A DNA stretch of 64,000 nt, taken from the NCBI RefSeq assembly GCF_022807975.1, contig NZ_CP094358.1, forward strand, positions 806,001 to 870,000. The letters are read 5' to 3'. The notes below the pieces were generated by a model. That model saw only the letters and a program-made list of their open reading frames with translations. It ran no database searches and had not been told where the DNA came from. The translations under genes and the position numbers were made by a program. Positions 19,237 to 27,312 of the stretch are shown piece after piece; within the stretch, counting starts at the first letter, position 1, and each line of letters opens with the position of its first letter. Origin of the DNA: Abyssalbus ytuae. Lineage in GTDB: Bacteria > Bacteroidota > Bacteroidia > Flavobacteriales > Flavobacteriaceae.

Positions 19237-19875
19237 TCATTTGCCCTTATACTTTAAAGGTAAATGCACTACTTTTTTTGTTTCAAAAAAGTCCTCATCA
19301 AAATAACCGGACAGGTCAAATATTTTTACCGTGCTGTATACAGCCAGTTCGTCGGTAAGATCTCCCCCTTTTAAATAGAGTATACCGTTTTTAAGTTCAT
19401 GCTTTTGTTCTTTGGCTATTTTTCCTTTAACCCATTTTACAAAATCGGGCATGTTGGTTACTGCCCTGCTTACAATAAAGTCAAAAGTACCTTTTACTTT
19501 TTCTGCCCTTATATGTTCGGCTTTTACATTTTTTAATTCCAAAGCGTCGGCCACGGCATTTACCACCTTAATTTTTTTCCCGATAGCATCAATTAAATAA
19601 AAACGGGCTTCGGGAAACATAATAGCCAGAGGTATTCCCGGAAAACCTCCCCCGGTACCTACATCCAGAATTTCAGCTCCCGCATTAAAAGACTGAACTT
19701 TAGCTATTCCGAGAGAATGTAAAACGTGACGGGTATACAATTCATCAATATCTTTTCTGGAAACTACATTTATTTTGCTGTTCCACTCTTTGTATATATC
19801 TTCAAGTTTTTCATATTTATCCAATTGATCTTCAGAAAGATCCGGAAAATATTTTTTTATAAGCCTTACAGACAT
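19237..19875 (-). CDS. rsmG: 16S rRNA (guanine527-N7)-methyltransferase
   Basis: SAM-dependent methyltransferase (GidB/RsmG) that modifies G527 of 16S rRNA in the 30S subunit. The 212-aa length is typical. Motifs: NVVSRKDIDELYTRHVLHSLGI near the N-terminus, the SAM loop ILDVGTGGGFPGIPLAI (about 70-86), and FDFIVSRAVTNMPDFVKW. It diverges from the desaturase gene, and the 80-144 bases between them hold the desaturase promoter. Confidence 0.95.
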   Translation of the reverse strand: MSVRLIKKYFPDLSEDQLDKYEKLEDIYKEWNSKINVVSRKDIDELYTRHVLHSLGIAKVQSFNAGAEILDVGTGGGFPGIPLAIMFPEARFYLIDAIGKKIKVVNAVADALELKNVKAEHIRAEKVKGTFDFIVSRAVTNMPDFVKWVKGKIAKEQKHELKNGILYLKGGDLTDELAVYSTVKIFDLSGYFDEDFFETKKVVHLPLKYKGK

Positions 19876-19958
19876 TAATATTTAATTTTTTTAACAAAAA
19901 TAAATATTAATTAAGTTAAAATTGTATTTTTCATATCTTATACCAAATATATAATGCC

Positions 19959-19966
19959 TATTTTTG
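19959..19966 (+). promoter_or_regulatory. -7 box of the desaturase gene
   Basis: TATTTTTG fits TAnnTTTG, putting the start of transcription near 19973. That lies downstream of an in-frame ATG at 19954 and is the main reason to prefer the ATG at 20020. No well-spaced TTG was found. Confidence 0.45.
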
Positions 19967-20019
19967 CGCGAATTTATTTTAAAAACTCTGATACAGAACT
20001 AAGTATAATAAATATAATT

Positions 20020-21129
20020 ATGATGATACAAAACACTGCCCCACTCCGATTTACAAGAAAAGACCCTACGCAGTTTTTTAAAACCTTAAATCAGCGGGTA
20101 AATAATTATTTTAAAGAAAACGAAATAAAAAAAACAGGCAACTGGAAACTATATTTAAAAACTATAGTGATGTTTGCTCTTTTTCTTACTCCATATTTTC
20201 TCATCTTAACAATTAACATGAACCAATGGTTACTGCTTCTGTTAACAATTGTAATAGGTGTAGGAATGGCCGGTGTGGGCATGAATGTTATGCACGACGG
20301 CAATCACGGTTCCTACTCTTCAAAATCATGGATAAATAAAATTATGGGAGCCAGTATATACATACTTGCAGGAAACGTATATAACTGGAAAGTACAGCAT
20401 AATGTATTACACCACACCTATACCAACATACATGGCCATGATGAAGATTTAAATGCCGGAAGGATAATGCGATTTTCAAAACATGCGGAATGGAAAAGAT
20501 TTCATAAATTTCAACACTACTACTCTGTGTTGCTTTACGGATTATTAACGTTAAACTGGGCTATTACAACAGATTTTAAGCAAATGAGGGATTACTTAAA
20601 AAGAAAACTCTCTTGCGGAGAACTACCCAAACCTGCCAAAGAATGGAGTGTCTTAATAATTACCAAAGTGATTTACCTTACTATGTGGATAGTTTTACCC
20701 ATATTAATTGTTGATATTGCATGGTGGAAAGTTCTTATTGGTTTCTTTGCAATGCATTATACTGCAGGATTAATTTTAAGTGTTGTTTTTCAGTTAGCTC
20801 ATGTTGTAGAAGATGTAGATACTCATTTACCCGATGATAGCGGTACCATGAAAAACACCTGGATGATACACCAGCTTTTTACTACAGCTAATTTCTCAAC
20901 CAAAAATAAAATTGTAAATTGGTTTACCGGAGGTTTGAACCATCAGGTAGAGCATCACTTATTTCCTAACATAAGCCATATACATTACACAAAAATTGCT
21001 AAAATTGTTAGAGAAACTGCAAAAGAATTTAATTTACCTTATAACGAATATAAAACTACCAGAAAAGCTATAATTTCGCACTTTAAACACCTAAAGGAAT
21101 TAGGTAAAAAACCTGTGTACGCATATTAA
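20020..21129 (+). CDS. Membrane fatty acid desaturase
   Basis: Integral-membrane di-iron desaturase acting on acyl chains. The three histidine boxes are intact: HDGNH (near residue 90), HNVLHH (near 122) and QVEHH (near 302). Hydrophobic helix pairs flank them (TIVMFALFLTPYFLILTINM; VIYLTMWIVLPILIVDIAWW). The HxxEHH-type third box with Gln (QVEHH) is shared with front-end desaturases; position specificity cannot be told. The start at 20020 (369 aa) is preferred over 19954 because a promoter box lies between them and the extra 22 residues are untypical. The aminotransferase gene follows after 11 bases and is likely co-transcribed. Confidence 0.9.
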   Translation: MMIQNTAPLRFTRKDPTQFFKTLNQRVNNYFKENEIKKTGNWKLYLKTIVMFALFLTPYFLILTINMNQWLLLLLTIVIGVGMAGVGMNVMHDGNHGSYSSKSWINKIMGASIYILAGNVYNWKVQHNVLHHTYTNIHGHDEDLNAGRIMRFSKHAEWKRFHKFQHYYSVLLYGLLTLNWAITTDFKQMRDYLKRKLSCGELPKPAKEWSVLIITKVIYLTMWIVLPILIVDIAWWKVLIGFFAMHYTAGLILSVVFQLAHVVEDVDTHLPDDSGTMKNTWMIHQLFTTANFSTKNKIVNWFTGGLNHQVEHHLFPNISHIHYTKIAKIVRETAKEFNLPYNEYKTTRKAIISHFKHLKELGKKPVYAY

Positions 21130-21140
21130 TAGTATTTTCA

Positions 21141-22325
21141 ATGAAACAATTATCCGAAAGAATCCTGAACATGTCAACGTCCGCAACGTTGGCCATGGCA
21201 GCAAAAGCAAGAGAATTAAGAGCTGAAGGAAAAGATATAATCGGGCTAAGCCTGGGCGAGCCTGATTTTAACACTCCCGATTTTATAAAGGACGCAGCAA
21301 AAGAAGCTATTGACCAAAATTATAACAGCTACTCTCCGGTAGATGGTTATGCCGATTTGAAGGAAGCTATTATAAATAAGTTTAAAAGAGATAATAACTT
21401 AACGTATACCCCTAACCAGGTAGTGGTGTCTACCGGGGCCAAACAATCGCTTGCAAACGTAGCTTTAGCTGTGATTAACCCCGGAGATGAAGTAATACTT
21501 CCGGCTCCCTACTGGGTTAGCTATGCCGATATTGTTAAAATTGCCGAAGGAACTCCTGTAGAGATACCCACTTCTATAGAAACAGATTTTAAAATGACAG
21601 CCCAACAACTTGAAGCTGCCATTACTCCAAAAACAAAAATGCTGTGGTATAGTTCTCCCTGCAATCCAAGCGGATCGGTTTATAGCAGACAGGAACTGGA
21701 AGCTATTGCAGCAGTTTTAAAGAAACATCCGCAAATAATTGTGGTGTCGGACGAAATATATGAGCATATTAATTTCACCTCAGGACATACGAGTATCGCT
21801 GAAATTGATGGAATGTACGACCGTACCGTAACGGTAAACGGCGTATCCAAAGCATTTGCAATGACAGGATGGCGTATAGGGTATATTGGTGCCCCCGAAT
21901 GGATTGCCAGGGCTTGTAACAAAATGCAGGGACAAATTACCAGCGGTGCAAATTGTATTGCCCAAAGAGCTACCATAGCCGCCTTGAACGCTCCTAAAAG
22001 CAAAATTCAGTATATGATTGATGAATTTCATACAAGAAGAGATCTGATTTTAGGCCTTCTTGGTGAAATTGAAGGATTTAAATTAAATGTACCGGAAGGT
22101 GCTTTTTATGTATTTCCGGACATCTCTTACTATTTTGGTAAAACCATAAAAGGAAAGAAAATAGAAAATGCTTCCGATTTTTCACTCTTGCTGTTAGAAG
22201 AAGCCAATGTGGCTACTGTTACAGGGGAAGCTTTTGGAGAAGCAAACTGTATAAGAATTTCTTATGCAGCATCTAACGAAGAAATAAAAGAAGCTGTAAA
22301 AAGGATTAAAGAAGCTTTATCTTAA
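21141..22325 (+). CDS. PLP-dependent aminotransferase, aspartate aminotransferase family
   Basis: 394-aa class I aminotransferase of the bacterial AspB type, cytoplasmic. Visible features: SLGEPDFNTPDFI (substrate loop), STGAKQS (phosphate grip), CNPSG with Asn175, SDEIYEH with Asp204, and the PLP-binding Lys237 in NGVSKAFAMTGWRIGY with the downstream Arg. It probably moves an amino group between aspartate or glutamate and a 2-oxo acid; exact substrate is not readable. It follows the desaturase by 11 bases and ends at a strong terminator. Confidence 0.92.
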   Translation: MKQLSERILNMSTSATLAMAAKARELRAEGKDIIGLSLGEPDFNTPDFIKDAAKEAIDQNYNSYSPVDGYADLKEAIINKFKRDNNLTYTPNQVVVSTGAKQSLANVALAVINPGDEVILPAPYWVSYADIVKIAEGTPVEIPTSIETDFKMTAQQLEAAITPKTKMLWYSSPCNPSGSVYSRQELEAIAAVLKKHPQIIVVSDEIYEHINFTSGHTSIAEIDGMYDRTVTVNGVSKAFAMTGWRIGYIGAPEWIARACNKMQGQITSGANCIAQRATIAALNAPKSKIQYMIDEFHTRRDLILGLLGEIEGFKLNVPEGAFYVFPDISYYFGKTIKGKKIENASDFSLLLLEEANVATVTGEAFGEANCIRISYAASNEEIKEAVKRIKEALS

Positions 22326-22351
22326 AAAAACAATATTCAGTTTATATTAAT

Positions 22352-22386
22352 TCCCGGAAGTTTTACTCTCCGGGATTCTTTTTTAA
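22352..22386 (+). terminator. Terminator of the desaturase-aminotransferase unit
   Basis: Stem TCCCGGA (22352-22358) with TCCGGGA (22369-22375), 10-base loop, then TTCTTTTTT. It lies 27 bases after the aminotransferase stop. Confidence 0.8.
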
Positions 22387-22405
22387 AAAACCTCTTAACT
22401 GAAAA

Positions 22406-22425
22406 GGCCGGTAATTATACCGGCC
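22406..22425 (-). terminator. Terminator hairpin after the 22449 GH16-like gene
   Basis: Perfect palindrome GGCCGGTAATTATACCGGCC, 23 bases beyond the stop of the minus-strand GH16-like gene. On that strand it is followed by TTTTCAGTT. It is the likely end of the hydrolase cluster transcript. Confidence 0.6.
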
Positions 22426-22448
22426 CTTCAACATTAGCCAATTTATAA

Positions 22449-24755
22449 TTAATTTTTGATAAAACGGATGGTTTTATCAGAATTAAGGGCTTTAAACATA
22501 TATATTCCATTGGTTAATGAGCTTATATCCACAGAAATTTCAGTATCGGTTTGGATTAAATTACCTTCTGAGACCACCCTGCCATTTAAGTCTATTATTA
22601 TATAAGAAGTATTTTCCTTTATCCCTCTGATATTTATAAAATGATTGGCAGGACTGGGATAAACCATTACGGAGTCATCCAAATAAAGCTGCTGGTCTTT
22701 CATCATTATTTCTGTACCAACACTTCTGGCACTTAATGTGGTATTAGTTGCAGTACTTATTCTAAGCCAGTTTATATTCCATCCTCCTACGGGAGCATAA
22801 ATAGCTATCTGCTGCTCGCCTGCGGTTAAACTGACATTATGTGATATTGTTGTCCAGTTTTGCCATCCTCCTGTATTTGGGACACTTACACTACCATATA
22901 CCGGACTTCCGCCCGCCTTTTCCAATTGAATGATTCCATCGTCATTAGGGCTTGCTACCCGGTACTCTACAGTATAAGTTGCAGTAGAAGGGATATTTAT
23001 ATCCCATACTATCCAGGATCCGTTATTTATATATCCAACATTTTCTCCTCCTTCCGAACAAGGCTCTGTAGCTATGTCTTCCATTACCGAATAATCTTCT
23101 GCCTCAATTAAAATAGATGATGTATCAGGATTATCATCATTTAGAGAGCCATATACTTCAAATTCCCATAATGAATACCCCCATTCTTCTCCTCTTCTAA
23201 CTCCCTGCATTCTTATATATCTTCCTGTTCCATTTAAACCTGTAATATCATCTATCTCTCCATTTTCATTGCTGGTGCTCCATATTGTTTCCCAGTTTGA
23301 TGCATTATCAGATACTTGAATCTCGTATGCTTCCCCATATGCGGCTTCCCACTTTAATATTATCCTGTTAATATTATAAGTATCCTGCAAATCAACATAT
23401 ATCCATTCCGAATCACTGTAAATACTTGACCATCTTGTAGTATCATCTCCATCTACAGCTAATGAGCCTGTTAAAGTATTTGTTTCACTAGACGAAACAA
23501 CTACCGGTTTACCAAGGGCAATATTAGCCTCATCAGGATTTCCTGCCTGTACGGTAATGTTTATTATTGCTGATGTTGTACTCGCATCCTGATTATCTGT
23601 TGCCGTGGCTGTAATTGCATAACTTCCTGCATTTACATTTTGCCATTGTATAGTGTATGGACTGATATAATCTGTTCCTATTAAAGAAGAACCATTATAA
23701 AATTCAACTTTAGTTATTGAACCATCAGCATCTGAAGCACCTGCAGTGATAGAAATTGTTGCGGGTTCTTCAAACACCGATCCCTGTAAAGGTGATGTTA
23801 TATTGATCACTGGTAGTTGATTAGAATCGGGGCTGGTATAATAAGTATTACCTGCAAGGTTTCTTCGTTGCAAACCCTGCAACCTGTAATTTCCTACTAA
23901 TTCCTGTACTTGCTGGGGCGTAACTTCCTGATCTTTATAAAAAAGAACCCAATCCACTTTCATAGTGGTTGTTCTGTTAGTAGTACTGTTTCCTGTAACA
24001 TTATTCCATATCCAGTTAGCAAAAGCCACTTGCATAGGGCTTCTTGGATAAACCGGTGTACCATCGTTATCGGTAGTTGACATGGCTCCCATGTATTCAT
24101 TATCTATCCAGAACTTCACATTAACGCCATCGGTACATGATACGGTAAAAACATGCCACCCCTCGAAGGATTGCTCATATGAAAAATATCTTTTCCATGC
24201 CTGCCACGGATCAGCTATATATCGGTTCCAGGCAGTAAGGTAAAGCACTTTATTATCTTCAGAAATTCCCCATTTATCCGCAGCCATATATTCAAAGTCC
24301 AATTCACTGTAACGGGAACCATCAGTACCCAAAGAACTGCTAACTATTGTATAAAAAGTTTGAATATTGGCATCTTTATAGGTGTATGGAAGATCAGAAA
24401 AATAAACCCTTGCAGAATATGTTCCTTCAAAATATTCAAAACCGGAAGTTTCTATACGTGAATGCGTTGTAGCCTTGGTTTGTCCGTTTACTGTAGTACT
24501 TAAAGTTACTAAACGGTTACCTGACGAATCAGGATCATTAACAAAACTTACATTATTTTGACTATACTGCCCTCCTTCGGGTGGACCACTTATTCCACTA
24601 ATTACATTCCATTTATTGAAGGTAGAGAATTCTGAGTCATTAATTCCGCTATAAGTAAAATCATCAAACATAATTGTTTGAGAATAGCATAGCACTGGCG
24701 TAACAACAATAAAAAGTGTTACCAAATAATTATAAATATTTTTTTTATAAATCAT
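22449..24755 (-). CDS. Secreted GH16-like hydrolase with F5/8C, CBM6 and T9SS tail
   Basis: 768 aa. Signal peptide 1-26 (LCYSQ). The GH16-type beta-sandwich spans about 27-275 with the catalytic pattern E151-L-D153-F-E155. An Ig-like domain follows at about 315-400 (VINITSPLQGSVFEEPATISITA), then an F5/8 type C (CBM32-like) domain at about 405-535, CBM6 at about 548-670 (ILIEAEDYS...GGWNINWLRIS) and a type A T9SS sorting tail at about 695-768 (YPSPANHFINIRGI...FIKN). The first Glu of ExDxE should be the nucleophile. The substrate is a beta-linked galactan or glucan; the context suggests beta-glucan. The CBM6 segment is close in DNA to that of the GH64 gene. It is the last gene of the hydrolase cluster, 35 bases after the GxGYxYP gene. 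Confidence 0.85.
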   Translation of the reverse strand: MIYKKNIYNYLVTLFIVVTPVLCYSQTIMFDDFTYSGINDSEFSTFNKWNVISGISGPPEGGQYSQNNVSFVNDPDSSGNRLVTLSTTVNGQTKATTHSRIETSGFEYFEGTYSARVYFSDLPYTYKDANIQTFYTIVSSSLGTDGSRYSELDFEYMAADKWGISEDNKVLYLTAWNRYIADPWQAWKRYFSYEQSFEGWHVFTVSCTDGVNVKFWIDNEYMGAMSTTDNDGTPVYPRSPMQVAFANWIWNNVTGNSTTNRTTTMKVDWVLFYKDQEVTPQQVQELVGNYRLQGLQRRNLAGNTYYTSPDSNQLPVINITSPLQGSVFEEPATISITAGASDADGSITKVEFYNGSSLIGTDYISPYTIQWQNVNAGSYAITATATDNQDASTTSAIINITVQAGNPDEANIALGKPVVVSSSETNTLTGSLAVDGDDTTRWSSIYSDSEWIYVDLQDTYNINRIILKWEAAYGEAYEIQVSDNASNWETIWSTSNENGEIDDITGLNGTGRYIRMQGVRRGEEWGYSLWEFEVYGSLNDDNPDTSSILIEAEDYSVMEDIATEPCSEGGENVGYINNGSWIVWDINIPSTATYTVEYRVASPNDDGIIQLEKAGGSPVYGSVSVPNTGGWQNWTTISHNVSLTAGEQQIAIYAPVGGWNINWLRISTATNTTLSARSVGTEIMMKDQQLYLDDSVMVYPSPANHFINIRGIKENTSYIIIDLNGRVVSEGNLIQTDTEISVDISSLTNGIYMFKALNSDKTIRFIKN

Positions 24756-24790
24756 TCTTCTTGTTTTTTTAGTTAAAATTCAGGGTTGGT

Positions 24791-27043
24791 TCATTTTTTA
24801 ATAAATTTTTTAGTCACTTTTTTATTCCCTTTTTTAATATGAATTATATAAAGAGCTGCCGGTAATTGAGAAATATCTATTCCCTCTTCCTCGTATTTAC
24901 CACTCATCCGGCTTTTTCCGGCCTTGTCAATAATACTAAAAGTACCTCCGGCCAATTCTTCTTCTAATTTTAATTTTATAAAATTATTTACCGGATTTGG
25001 ATAAAGAATATAATCCAAACCTTGGTAAAACTGGTTTTCGGTTAAAACATTTGTGTTTACAGGAAGGCCATTTGCCTCGCGGATAAGCTGAAAAATATGA
25101 TCGGGACGTACTACTTCATAGTCACCGCTAAGAGAATTAGCTACATTTTTAAAATTAGATGGTTTTATATCTGTCCAGGGTTGTGCCTGAATAATAATAA
25201 ACCTGGGTTCGGTTTTATCCCACCCAGAAGATGCTGTTGCAATATGGTCCAGCATGGCCTGTTCTCCTGTACAGTAATTACAGGACAGGGCCATACCGGG
25301 CAGGCTCTGATTGTAGACGGTAAGGCCACCACCGGTATTTTGGGCTGTTACTCCCAATAAAGAAGGTGCATAAGCCGCATAACTTTCCCCCACACTTTTA
25401 TCTATACCGCCAACTATGGTATTCCATACAGTAATTACCCTCAAACCTGCTTTTTGATTATATTCATCTGTTTTAGCAATAAATTGATTTAAAGCATTTT
25501 GGTCTGTCCAGCTATTCGGATAGGTATACCCATAACCGGAAGGGCCCGAAATTAAATTGTCATTATCCGTAGAGGTTTGCCAGTAAAAATCAAGTGCTCC
25601 CGGCATAGCATCCAGCATAGCCGGCGAAATAGTCCATCCTATAGGTACGGATCCGCGATCGGGATTACTCCAAAGCTTCCGCATTAAATGTTCTACATAC
25701 TGAAGATTGTCCCCGTCACTTAATATAAAGGCTACATATATTTTGTTTTGTAATGTTGGTTTTGGAGGTATTGGTTTGATGTTAACGATTCTTGGCATTC
25801 CACTGTGAACTGTAAGATTAGAGCACCAATCACTCGCTATAGTTGCAATACCATAAGTAGATGCTCTTTCTACCCCTGGTCCTTCTTCCGGCCACCAGCC
25901 CATATAATTGGCTCCTTCCGGCATAGAAGATAAAAAACTGTTTAGAAGCTCACTTTCCCCTGCTACCTCAGGGTCCAGCCAAATTACTGCAAGACCCAGG
26001 GCTGTGGCATATTCCCGTAAGGCCGCTTTGTGAACACTTGGATTCAGACCTATCAGCAAACGATGATCCAGGTTAGGCCAGTAATTATTATAAATATCCT
26101 GATAAACCTCTAATTTACTGTGATACTGACCTCTTAAATCCATAAGTATTGGTAAATTGTATGGAGGAGAAGTAAGTTTTGATGACAATAAAGGAGATGC
26201 AGTGAGCGCATTTTGATCTTTGGCAAGCATGGTTGCCAGATTAACCGTATGAATCTGTTCCGGGTCGTAAACGATCACGCCGGATATTTCATTCCTGTAT
26301 TTGGTAATAAGTTCCCATTTGTCATCTGGTTCATTCCAATTTAAATTCAATGATTCCAGCCAGGTATATTGACCTTCGGCAAATGCATCACCTTCATAAG
26401 AAAAAATACGAGGTTGAGTTCTGTTAACAATGCCTTTTAATGATGCAAACAAATACATCTCAGATGAAGATGCATTTCGCTGTACTCCTACCCAATCAAC
26501 TTTTGTATAGGCAGTCCCATACCAAAATACCCGTAATTCAATGGATTGATTCTCTGCAGGCATTGTAAATGGAAGGGTAAAGTTAGTATAAGTGCCAACC
26601 ACAGGGAATTGGGTTCGGGTAATTGTTTTAAAAGCGAGTATTTCCCCTGTGGTGGCATTTCTTACATCAATATCTATTACCGGGTCGTCATTAACAGTAT
26701 TATTATCTGTTTTCATTCTAAATTCAGCAACATTTGGGCCGGCAGGAATGCTACTGTCATAGGGACCGTAAATCATATGTTCATTGGCTGCATCTATGCC
26801 GGTTTGGCAAAGCCAGCCATCTGATTCTAACCTACCGGTTTTATGGGAAAGTTCCGAACCTTCTCCCTGCCAGTAAGAAGAGGTTTCTCTAAGAATAATT
26901 AAATCCTGTGTTTGGGCCGATGCCGGAAAAGTAGGAAGTAGCTGTCCCGATGGCCATGTTATCTGAGTCTGGGAAAAAACAAAAGTAAAGTGTAACAAAA
27001 TAATTGCTACAATTTTAGTTGATGAGGTAAATTTGGTAATCAT
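24791..27043 (-). CDS. GxGYxYP-family putative glycoside hydrolase, T9SS secreted
   Basis: 750 aa from the chosen start. Signal peptide 1-25 (FTFVFSQ), an N-terminal beta-sandwich with a jelly-roll look (about 30-190), a central TIM-barrel-like region, and the family hallmark GYGYTYP near residue 500. A T9SS tail (YPNPVNNFIKLKL...KKFIKK) ends the protein. The family is a predicted glycoside hydrolase; no substrate is established that I know. The ATG at 27043 was chosen over 27100 because it directly precedes a clean signal peptide. It is flanked by GH16-like and GH64 genes on the same strand, so a role in beta-glucan or chitin breakdown is inferred from context. Confidence 0.8.
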   Translation of the reverse strand: MITKFTSSTKIVAIILLHFTFVFSQTQITWPSGQLLPTFPASAQTQDLIILRETSSYWQGEGSELSHKTGRLESDGWLCQTGIDAANEHMIYGPYDSSIPAGPNVAEFRMKTDNNTVNDDPVIDIDVRNATTGEILAFKTITRTQFPVVGTYTNFTLPFTMPAENQSIELRVFWYGTAYTKVDWVGVQRNASSSEMYLFASLKGIVNRTQPRIFSYEGDAFAEGQYTWLESLNLNWNEPDDKWELITKYRNEISGVIVYDPEQIHTVNLATMLAKDQNALTASPLLSSKLTSPPYNLPILMDLRGQYHSKLEVYQDIYNNYWPNLDHRLLIGLNPSVHKAALREYATALGLAVIWLDPEVAGESELLNSFLSSMPEGANYMGWWPEEGPGVERASTYGIATIASDWCSNLTVHSGMPRIVNIKPIPPKPTLQNKIYVAFILSDGDNLQYVEHLMRKLWSNPDRGSVPIGWTISPAMLDAMPGALDFYWQTSTDNDNLISGPSGYGYTYPNSWTDQNALNQFIAKTDEYNQKAGLRVITVWNTIVGGIDKSVGESYAAYAPSLLGVTAQNTGGGLTVYNQSLPGMALSCNYCTGEQAMLDHIATASSGWDKTEPRFIIIQAQPWTDIKPSNFKNVANSLSGDYEVVRPDHIFQLIREANGLPVNTNVLTENQFYQGLDYILYPNPVNNFIKLKLEEELAGGTFSIIDKAGKSRMSGKYEEEGIDISQLPAALYIIHIKKGNKKVTKKFIKK

Positions 27044-27269
27044 AATTTGTTTCTTAGTGGTTATTACTTGTATTAATGATTTATATATCCGTGCTACCAA
27101 CTCATCATGTTACGCTCACCCTCAACCATGTTAATATTTACAAAAGACGAATTGTATTATTTTATATCAATAAAACGATTTATCTTTATTAAAAATACGA
27201 CTTTTTTATGTTTAATTTATTAGTTATTAATATTTTAAAAGAGATAGAATGCTTGATCATTTATATAAT

Positions 27270-27300
27270 AACCACCAGGCCAAAAAAGACCTGATGGTTA
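27270..27300 (-). terminator. Hairpin after the GH64 gene
   Basis: AACCATCAGGTC and GGCCTGGTGGTT pair with two G-U wobbles on the minus strand around a T-rich loop, 13 bases after the GH64 stop. The T-run after it is weak. With the 270-base gap to the next gene it suggests a partial break in the transcript. Confidence 0.45.
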
Positions 27301-27312
27301 AAAAAACTTACT

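Noticed and set aside
19954..20019. N-terminal extension of the desaturase
   Set aside because: The promoter -7 box lies within it and the added residues are not typical of the family.
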